Shown here piece by piece: positions 56,108 to 64,000 of a stretch of 64,000 nt of DNA (position 1 is its first letter; the number at the start of each line of letters is the position of its first letter). Source of the DNA: Evernia prunastri (lineage: Eukaryota; Ascomycota; Lecanoromycetes; Lecanorales; Parmeliaceae). A program made the translations under genes and the position numbers. The notes below the pieces were generated by a model that searched no databases, was not told the origin of the DNA, and saw only the letters and a list, made by a program, of their open reading frames with translations. The DNA lies in the NCBI GenBank assembly GCA_003184365.1, contig NKYR01000144.1, positions 379-64,378 on the forward strand. The letters are read 5' to 3'.

Positions 56108-58215
56108 CTCGTGCGGCCGAGGTTTAAATCACGCACCAATCAGATAAAACCAGTCTTCTGACTAATCATTCCACCAATCAGAAGCCTTACATTCTTCATA
56201 TTCTTGGCATTATTACTAGTCGTAGATCATTATTTACATATAAACAAACAACTTTCTTCGCATCTATATTAATATTATTATATCTAAAAGATATCAAGGA
56301 CGAGAGCGGGGTGTGCGAGACACCTATATAAATCTACGAACTTATATTGTCACAATGAGAGTCTTTTATCAAGAGAAATATGAGAAGATTAAGCGAAAAA
56401 TTGAGATTAAGACTAACACTGCTCGAAATATCTCTGTTGAAATCAAGAATCAAACTAAAAATGAGAATTTTTATGAATTAATAATTATTTTAGAGGTTTC
56501 TAAAACAGATCGTTATAACTCTATATTTAAAGTAGTAAACGATATATTAGAGTCAGTCGCAATAAGAGATCTTTTAATAATATATTTGAATTAGAAATTC
56601 GAGAAAGTTAACGAGAATTTCGAACTTTATTTGATTAGATTTACTATTGAAAAAATCGCTCATAAACATCGCGATTTAGTATATAATTATCGTATCAAAC
56701 GACGACTAGTATAGTACAAATCGAAATTAAATAATAATAACAAAAAATGAAGGCTGAAGTATACTTATTAAGCTCTTGTAGAGTTAGAAAAGAGCGTCAT
56801 ATTCATCTTTTCTGACGAGATTTATTCTACTTTTAATAAATATCTCTACAAAAAAAACGAATTATTATAAGCGAAGATTAATCTTCGAAATATATGTTAC
56901 TTTATGTAAAAAGATTATAGCTTTCATAAATAAAATGAGATGCAATTGTATTCGACACGAAGTTTGATATGCTTATAATAATATAAAATAAAGAGACTAT
57001 TTTAGAAAGAGATAAGTTATAATCTATATTAGCTGCAGAAAACACACGTATAAAGAAAGAAGTTTAATAGAAATGTTAACGTTCTCGACAGTTAGACACT
57101 TAAAAGTATCGAAAACTAAAGGAAATTAATATTAATATTCGATAATTTAATGTAGATAGACGAATATAAGAATATATCGAAATAAAAGAATTTAGAGTTC
57201 AAAAAAAGTCTAAATAAGTTTGAAAATACGAATTATTTACACGAAGTACATAGCTTAAAAAAATAGACTGATTTTTTTCTATCAGGAAAAGATTCTTCTA
57301 TTACTTCTATATTTATTTTGTAAGATAGTTATACGTAAGTATTCTAATCGAGTAGTATATTTTATAAAGAATAATGTAGAATTACATTTCAAAGCAGTCT
57401 AGATATGTGAAATAAATCGTCAAAGACGTGACATTAAGAAGACTTCGCATTTATTCAACTTATCGAATCTTAATCAAATTAAGTCTCTATAAGACTATCA
57501 AGATATCGTAATAAATAAATATAAGATATATGAGATTAGCAAGAAAGAGATTAATCGATTGAAAGATCTTTGTAAAATAAAATGAAAAAAAGCAACAAAA
57601 AACGACAAAGTAACATAATTATATAATGATTTCAAGAATATATTGAAATAATATATTGCAGTCGAAAAGAATAATAACTTTAGAAATTGATTTATATATA
57701 TATTTATCTCTTTTAAAGTATAATAATGTATTCACGCACGTAGAAATCCTCTTCGTCTTATTAATTAAATTTCTCTGTCTATATTACTTGCACACGTGAA
57801 AAATAATTTTAATTTTGAACATTAAAAATAAAATATAGTTAGTCGACTAAAATTTATCTTAAAAAGATCTCTTGATCTATCAGAGCAACATCGAGTTAAT
57901 GATTAATGTTACTAATTCTCAGCTGTAAAATCGCGATGTTATAAAGTTAAAAACGACGATGAAAGATAAAAAAGTTGTTTGAATAGTTTGAAAGAGATTA
58001 GTATTGTTTAGAGCATAATATATTGTTACTGACAGACGAATTGTAGCTATTGTTTCTATATAGTAGTTATAATGTATATAATTTATAAAGAATAATATAT
58101 ATAGCTGCGAAGAGTATGTCAAGAAATAATTAAAATCAAAGAATTCTATTGGCTAAAACAATGATTATATAAGGTTCTTCTCATTGATGCGGGATTCAAA
58201 CCTCGGCCGCACGAG
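56108..58215 (+). mobile_element. Tc1/mariner transposon, RIP-degraded (2,108 bp)
   Basis: Inverted ends begin CTCGTGCGGCCGAGGTTT on both sides, with similarity reaching further in. TA is duplicated at 56106-56107 and 58216-58217. Inside, a plus-strand transposase relic is recognisable but full of stops, many as TAG where TGG would stand. Around 56800-56830 it reads FSDEIYSTF, and from about 57345 to 57600 it reads like the end of the DDE catalytic domain: an NN-V-E-L-HF stretch, then LSNLNQIKSL followed by a stop and DYQ. The N-terminal part survives as a 93-residue frame at 56313-56594. AT content is very high. It cannot encode an active transposase. Confidence 0.88.
56313..57620 (+). pseudogene. 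Tc1/mariner transposase pseudogene
   Basis: Reading-frame remains of the transposase within the element at 56108-58215. Several in-frame stops and frame changes interrupt it. Residues typical of the family's DDE core can still be seen near 56810 and 57370-57560. The decay pattern (TGG to TAG, general loss of C and G) is that of RIP rather than random drift. Confidence 0.75.
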
Positions 58216-58405
58216 TATAGCTACGATGGTGTTATCGTAGTACTAACGAGACGTTATATTCAAATATACTTGTCATTTGATAGTAACAAATTACAATCGT
58301 AACATTTTATAACGTTTTTGTCTGATGAGACGTCTTAAAACTAATAATAATACATTAAGCTAGCGTGTAATTCAGATTGAATATACTTTTAATTAGAATT
58401 TTCAA

Positions 58406-58588
58406 TGTTAAAGGATAGTGTAATATGGATGATAAATCTATATAGCAATGTGGTGGTGTGTAATATATGTAAGAATAATGAAACTATCTACCTGGCAAGA
58501 AGCATGAAGTGTCCGGAGAGGATTGACAACTATGCCTAATGCGGAAGCCCTAGCCCTGCAATGATCCTGTGTAGAATTCTCCGTAACA
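58406..58588. mobile_element. Solo LTR (183 bp) in TIR element copy 1
   Basis: Begins TGTTAAAGG and ends CTCCGTAACA, so TGTTA...TAACA ends. Flanks are TTCAA (58401-58405) and CTCAA (58589-58593), a 5-base target duplication differing by one C/T transition. Copy 2 of the host element has no insertion at this point. No internal region or second LTR remains. It is not the same family as the LTRs at 547-1502, though both end CCGTAACA. Confidence 0.8.
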
Positions 58589-59012
58589 CTCAATAGCTCG
58601 TAGTTTTTATTAATAGTCTTATTTTTATAGTCTCACAATCATGAATATATAAATATCTAAACGATATTTTCGCGAGAAAATTATCTAAATCGCTTATTTT
58701 TGCAGTTAGATTTATAGTTAGTTAGATTTATAGTAACGTTAATATTTTTAAATATCTAATACTTTCGAGTATCTAACTTAATAAGCTTAATATACGAAAT
58801 AATAGTTAATTAAATACGTTTCTTTTAAAGATACGTAAATATCTAAAACTAAATAAGTACTGTTAAATTATAATATGATAAAATATTATAGACGTATTGT
58901 TAATTTAATCGTTTTATAGTTCTAAAATTCTAAAATCGTTCTGCTATCGTTATTTAAATGAAATCGCCTTTATATCGTACTTTAAACTTATAGTCCTTCG
59001 CTAAGATATATA

Positions 59013-59636
59013 TCTTAGCGACACAATAACGGAACTTGATATCGTATAGCTACGATAGTGTTACTAATCGTAGTACTAACGAGACGTTATATTCAAATAT
59101 ACTTGTCATTTGACAGTAATAAATTACAATCGTAACATTTTATAAACGTTTTAATCTAATAAAACGTCTCAAAAGTAATTGTAATACACTAAGTTAGCGT
59201 GTAATTTAGATTCGATAGACTTTCAATTAGAGTTTTTAACAGTCCGTAGTTCTTATCAACAGTCTTATTTCTATAGCTTTACAATTATAAATATATAAGT
59301 ATTTAAACGATATCTTCACAAGAAAATTATTTAAATCGCTTATTTTTATAGTTAGATCTACAGTAGCGTTAATGTTTTTGAATATTTAGTACCTTTGAGT
59401 ATCTGACTTGACAAGCTTAATATACGAAATAGTAGTTAATTGAGTACGTCTCTTTTAAAGATACGTAAATAACTAAAACTAGATAAGTACTATTAAATCA
59501 TAATATGATAAAATATCATAGACGTATTGTTAATTTAACCGTTTTGTAGTTCTAAAACCCTGAAATCGTTCTGCTATCGTTATTTAAATGGAACCGCCTT
59601 TACACCGTACTTTGAACTCATAGCCCTCCGCTAAGG
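59013..59636. mobile_element. TIR element copy 2 (624 bp), uninterrupted
   Basis: Begins TCTTAGCGACAC after TA (59011-59012) and ends CTCCGCTAAGG before TA (59637-59638). It aligns with copy 1 end to end and contains neither insertion. At the place where copy 1 carries the Tc1/mariner element it reads ATCGTATAGCTACG, the empty site with one TA. No coding capacity, so a MITE-like or internally deleted element. Confidence 0.85.
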
Positions 59637-59878
59637 TAGGTACCTAAGGTACCTACTTTAGTGCCTAGGTGCCTAGGTAGGCGCCGAGCCTCAACTTGAG
59701 CCCCCATCACCCCTTATGAATTCAAGTCATGGCTATTCGTATTGACAATGATAGTCTCAATATGCCAGGGTCTCACCAATCCGAGATTGACTACTGTCGT
59801 ACACTACTAAGCAGATTTGGGTCTATGAGATAGCTGTAGCTTTTAGAAAGTGCACACGCTCTTCGAGTACCGTGAATG
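59637..59878. other. Spacer with TACCTAAGGTA palindromes
   Basis: About 240 bases between the island and the end of the next gene. Bases 59635-59690 are a dense set of TACCTAAGGTA / GCCTAGGTGCC words. Nothing else seen. Confidence 0.5.
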
Positions 59879-60854
59879 TCACTCGTCAATTTCTGGGACG
59901 GTTTTGACGGCACGTCGCACACCTCGTTGTGCATTTCTTGCTACCATTGCCCACGTTTCCCCTTTTGTTCCGTCCAGCGCGTCGGCATCTTCCGCCTTAC
60001 CTTCACCTACAGCAAACCGATCCCACAGGTCGTTGTCCAAGTCCGATACATCTGCGTTGAATTGCTCGTTAGAAACTTTCGGGGCTCCACTGAGAAGTTG
60101 ATGTAATTCAAGTTTACTCTCCTCTCGCTGTCTGCTGAAGATGCGTTGCAGCGTCTGGCTGTCCTTCTGCCATCCGGATTCCTCCATCACAGGAACCTCT
60201 TTTCCAAAAGCAACTTGTAGAGACGCTCGTTCGTAATCTTCTAGCAATCTTCGCGAATGTGCTATGTTTGACTTGGCACTCTCGTAGATGGCAGTTATTG
60301 TGGGCTTCGATGTGGCGGATTGTTTGACCCTTTTCTCCTCCATCTCTATGTGGTCTCTCTGGGCGTCGAGCATGATCTCGATGAGAGCGTCATTGAACTT
60401 GTCGTCTTGTTTTGTGCTAATAGTTCAGTTAGCTGGACCTAAATATCTCGTAGATACAGACCGAGCGTACATGCCGAGTACCTTCTGTCCGAGTAAATCG
60501 GCTAGCTTCTCCTTCCCTTGCCCAATGATTATCTTGAGATTGGACACCGCTGTATGGCTTCCCTTCGCAGGTTCCTTCGTTGCAGCCAAGAAATTTCTAT
60601 TGTGAAATTGAGTCAATTTGTCCGGAGCTCCGTGATAAAAAGCTTACACGCTTTTTAAATGTCCTAGATCTTCTTCGGAGTCAGGCACGTCTCCCATCTG
60701 AGCGAGCAGCCGCTTTGATTTGCTCGTGTTGGACTTTTTATATCGCGTAGAGCCGTACTCAGCTTCATCTGCGCATTGATGATTTAGCGGATTCGAAACC
60801 GCTGGAGTTGAAATTGCAGGACAAACCGTTAGACCTTTTACCAGTCTTCGTCAT
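59879..60854 (-). CDS. Coiled-coil protein, unknown function
   Basis: Four exons (60842-60854, 60648-60768, 60471-60596, 59879-60416) join in phase to give 265 aa. Exon 1 is just MTKT and one base. I do not recognise the family. The N-terminal 45 residues are basic and Ser-rich. From about 85 to 190 the protein is strongly helical and charged (for example ALIEIMLDAQRDHIEMEEKR, LLEDYERASLQVAFGKE and QTLQRIFSRQREESK), which suggests a coiled coil. The last 60 residues are acidic then basic. No membrane segment, signal peptide or catalytic motif. A chromosome- or cytoskeleton-related role would be a guess. The splice junctions all fit GT-AG. Confidence 0.65.
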
Positions 60855-61654
60855 GACGGACACTCGTTCCTCGGAGTCAATGGTCTCTTTATTCCAGTAA
60901 ATTCGAACAACTAGTCAAATCACTTTAATTGACAAGGAAAGTACCTGGCCGGTTTCGCGTGGGTTTGCCTTCGGCTACGTTGAGTCAAGAAATAGCTCGC
61001 TTCGTAAATTAATTTGAAAAAGCTCAGCTTTGGGCTGAAGGGTATGGACTTCAAAACTGCACACACAGGCAGCCCCAATGAAATCGCTCTTTCAATGAAG
61101 CGTAGGGCATCGAGCAAACCAGTAGAGAACGTCACAGATTGCTTCCGTTAAATTGCATATAATATATCGTTCGTCCTTATCCTACACTCTCTCTAGATGA
61201 TAGCTCAATGGTCAAAGCAGTTCATCTAGGCAGATACGCGACCTGTGATATGTTTGATCTACCTGAAAAGGTATCCAACAATCATTAAGTCAAGCTGTCA
61301 TCACCATAACTCCATATCTGTCATCAATATGGGAGCAAGAAATTGATCTATGCGCATTTGAATTCGTGAGCTCGTTCCCATTTTCGCAAACCATACGCGC
61401 CCGCAACACTAGATTCAGCCAGTAAACTCCCCGAGCTGTACGCATGGCCATCGCACAGAGAGCAAGAAATAGAAGTGGCTGTTTAATTTTGCACTGTTGT
61501 CCATGCCCTTGCTATGCATAAGAGAGGACTTCATAATCGCGAGCATAAAGCACTGAATGGTGGAGGTCCCTCCTAAAACCGGGCACGTTGCGCGGACTCG
61601 TCATCTTTCAACAGCCCGTGGACTCCAAAGCAACATCGTGTGGGATCAATGATG
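60855..61654. other. Intergenic region, no convincing gene
   Basis: About 800 bases between the coiled-coil gene start and the PSP1 gene end. A 71-residue minus-strand frame (60920-61135) is isolated and without resemblance. A tRNA-like stretch near 61198 does not fold as a tRNA. Confidence 0.5.
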
Positions 61655-64000
61655 TCAAGGATTTAATGATAGTCCTTGAAATGATTGATTCCAATCCCTG
61701 CCGAAAACATGTGACGCTTGCATCCCGCCAGTACTACTCTGCGGTCCGGTGGTAAAAGAGGAAGCGTGGTGAAGATTTGGTGCGTTATAACCGGGAGAGT
61801 TGAAAGGCGAGTGTATGTTAAGCACCTGATTGAGACCCGGACGGTAGTCTATTGGATACTGGTCTAGTGAGCGGACATCAAGGTCATGAGGCGGAAATGG
61901 TTGTGCGTAGAGTTGAGGGAAGGCCATAGGACCGATTGTAGCATTATCACGGCCGGCGGTCCAAGCGTGATCGAAGGCGGCTAATGATGCTTGATTTGAA
62001 CCGTTCGATGTAGACGTTGGAAATTGTCTCTGTGGATGGCGAATGGAATATTGATCGATATCGGCGCTGAAAGTGTTGGGCCCAATGCCCCCTGGCAATT
62101 GCAGTCCTCCTGCAGGTGTCTGGAATGAGGCGGGGTTGATTGCAGACATCCAAATACGAGTTTTGTAAATCTTGAACAAATCTGTGACTAAGGAATTGAA
62201 ATTGATGTACTCATCAGCGAAGTAGTAAAAGGTAAGTTTTTTCCAGTCCCTACAAGATTTCAGTCGCAATTCTAGGTTCATCTCTCTCATTACTCACATT
62301 TGGAATTCGGCCTCCAAGATCTCCATATTGAGACGATGTTCGACCACTTTCTGCTGGCAAACGCGTTTTGCTTTCGCCTCATTACCCTCTTTGTCTCTTA
62401 GAGTCTGAATCTCATGAGGTTGTGCCAATCGCTTAATCATCTTCGGTTTCAATTCGCTATTTGGAAGGTCCTGTGGGCCCACTTGCCCCGGTGATCCGCT
62501 TATTCCTCCGATCGCACTATTTGTTGTACTTGTTTGACCATTTGGATTGGGTCCTGCCACTGTCCCGTTTTGGCCATGACGAGAGAAGACCATAAGCCAG
62601 TTGTAGTGTTCTTGCATGTATCGATCCTTTAATTCTTTCGCTTCGGTGAATGGCACATTGTTGCTCGCTACAGTCCCCAGGTCTGCACCTCTGTCCGCTT
62701 CCACAATAACCAAATCACCCTTCTTCACATGAAGACCGGTGGCCTCTTGCACGTAGAACACGTCAGCTCGTTGGGCCTTGAACGTGACAATGTATAGCAA
62801 TTGACTGGGGCGCGCTTGTAAATGTCCAAGTTGCTGGGAGCGTCCGTATTGGCTCTGCACGTACTCCTGGCGGTGGTTCATTGAAGAGCCGTGGCCCTCT
62901 CCGCTGCGCGACGAAGGGTCCCTCCGAGAAAAGTAGGCAACTGCGAACTCACGGTCGCGTAAATGTTCCATTTCTAAAAATTGTTCTTGCGTAACCTGAG
63001 GCGAATGAAAATGGGTGTACTCACTACCATCGCCTTGGGACGGGCGAGCCAATCCATCACTATACCCTCGTGGACTCTCATGCCTACCATTAGATCGGAG
63101 GCCGATTTCGCCAGCGCTATGTCCGTTCTGCGAATCGCCTGCTGAACCGATCGAATTTTGTCGGGTCGGCACGTCTGCGAAGGAATGACGGCGGCTCTGA
63201 GGTGGCTCTCCGATGCCACCAAAACCTAGTTTACTTTGCCACTGTCCTTTTTTGACACCCTCTAGCGTCCTGTTCTCAGGTAGGCCTGTCACTGTATACT
63301 GCATAGATGATTTAGTAGCGTACTCACTGGATCTCCTCCCATTCAAATTTTCGTATTTGTACAGCTTGGGAATATCCGGGTCCTCAAGATCATAAAGAGC
63401 ATACTCTGTTTCTTCGGTCATAGGGTCACTAAGAGGTTGACAGTGTACCTGAGCAGAGCTACGCGGCGCTATGCCTGTGATACCAGTGCCTGCTCGATTG
63501 CGCAATTTCGCGCTTTCTGATCGTTCGGCGGCTGCCTGACGAAGTATGGCGTTCTCCCTAGCAAGTTGCTGGATCTTGGTTTCCTGCGCGGAAAGCTGAA
63601 CGTCGGTTTCGGAACCATTCGAACTTTCTTCGTCATCATCGACCTCCCGAAGCTGTTCCAAGAGCGGCGGATCGTGCAATAGATCTCCTAACATGCTTGG
63701 GCGCGACGGCCTGTGCTGAAGCCCCATATATGGTGCGCCGTTCCTCAAGCGTCCATAGGCATTGTAGCCACCATAATTGTTGGGAGGCAAGTTTGAAGAT
63801 TCAGGATCCAATTGACCAACCGAATACGATTGAGATCGATATGTTTTGAGTGTCGGTTGGAGGGGAATTGCAAAAGGAATCGCTGAATCCGCCATGTTTT
63901 CTTGACTTAGCGGAGGGCTGTGCAAAGGCTCCTCGGCGTAAAGCCCCGTAGAACCAGGAGGCACCATGCTGGTGGGTGACGGCAATACTTCAGTCAAGCG
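61655..64000 (-). CDS. PSP1-domain protein, 5' end beyond the window
   Basis: Two exons are visible (62298-64000+, 61655-62249), over 765 residues, with the N-terminus cut by the window edge. The first codons seen continue an open frame, and no ATG near 63997 starts it. The N-terminal half is Ser/Pro/Gly-rich and disordered with one short coiled coil. The conserved PSP1 C-terminal region begins near LLYIVTFKAQRADVFYVQE and LHVKKGDLVIVEADRGADLG. It crosses the intron to MDWKKLTFYYFADEYINFNS and VTDLFKIYKTRIWM. A Gly/Pro/Asn-rich tail ends it. In yeast, Psp1 is a P-body/stress-linked protein, and bacterial relatives act with RNA decay factors, so an RNA-related role is likely. Two stop-free, 3n-length intron-like segments lie in exon 1. 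Confidence 0.88.

Larger units (their letters stand above)
56074..59006. mobile_element. TIR element copy 1, interrupted twice
   Basis: Starts CCTTAGCGACAC after a TA (56072-56073) and ends CGCTAAGA before a TA (59007-59008). Without its two insertions it is about 635 bases and aligns along its whole length with copy 2 (59013-59636). The terminal inverted repeats (CCTTAGCG / CGCTAAGG) are short. The insertions are a Tc1/mariner element (56108-58215) and a solo LTR (58406-58588). C-to-T and G-to-A differences between copies, including the last base of the right TIR, point to RIP. Confidence 0.85.

Noticed and set aside
60920..61135. 71-residue minus-strand frame as an upstream exon of the coiled-coil gene
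   Set aside because: It ends in a stop before the gene, no splice pair links it in frame, and the gene has its own ATG at 60854.
61190..61290. Possible tRNA gene (TAGCTCAATGG A-box-like, GTTTGATCT B-box-like)
   Set aside because: No D-stem, anticodon stem or acceptor stem pairs properly, and the B-box is poor.

Overview
The window is nuclear DNA of a filamentous ascomycete (Pezizomycotina; class not resolved). Three things point there: many short GT-AG introns of about 40-80 bases, TTAGGG telomere units, and AT-rich islands with the C-to-T / G-to-A decay of repeat-induced point mutation (RIP). I rebuilt about 20 protein genes by joining exons by hand. Almost all are housekeeping genes on both strands, with short intergenic gaps in the right half. 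I found no biosynthetic cluster, CRISPR array, rRNA gene or convincing tRNA gene.

Layout. Bases 1-2434 look subtelomeric: AT-rich relic DNA, an LTR retrotransposon remnant broken by an N, then 24 perfect TTAGGG units facing right and ending at an N. From 2436 to about 9270 there are few genes: a Yap-like bZIP regulator, a membrane protein of unknown family, much low-complexity DNA, and a sequence duplicated on both sides of an N at 5580. Then follow the co-repressor Cyc8/Ssn6, an ADAM metalloprotease, acetyl-CoA synthetase, GlcNAc-6-phosphate deacetylase, an SMP/C2 lipid-transfer protein of the Mug190 type, a GET2-like receptor subunit and a Pol iota-type translesion polymerase. A transposon-rich gap (31.9-34.0 kb) precedes an unknown disordered protein, Sec31, an RRM protein, two divergent complex IV subunits, a mitoribosomal protein, an M20 amidohydrolase, RPS10, Sde2, the mitochondrial GTPase Gep3/Mtg3, a Hul4-type HECT ligase and RPL15. 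A second RIP-degraded island (56.1-59.6 kb) separates RPL15 from a coiled-coil protein and a PSP1-domain protein that runs off the right edge.

The genes are not an operon or cluster. The one clear functional pairing is the 84-aa NDUFA4/MLRQ-type gene and COX12, which share a 252-base divergent promoter. The most informative non-genic structure is the nested transposon island at 56.1-59.6 kb: a two-copy TA-flanked element, one copy of which carries a RIP-killed Tc1/mariner transposon and a solo LTR, while the other copy preserves the empty site. Two related short TIR elements elsewhere share its TACCTTA ends. No wholly new biological system is evident. The novel-looking items are the transposon families, unusual gene structures (a 7-nt exon in the polymerase catalytic motif, a start codon split by an intron) and assembly joins.
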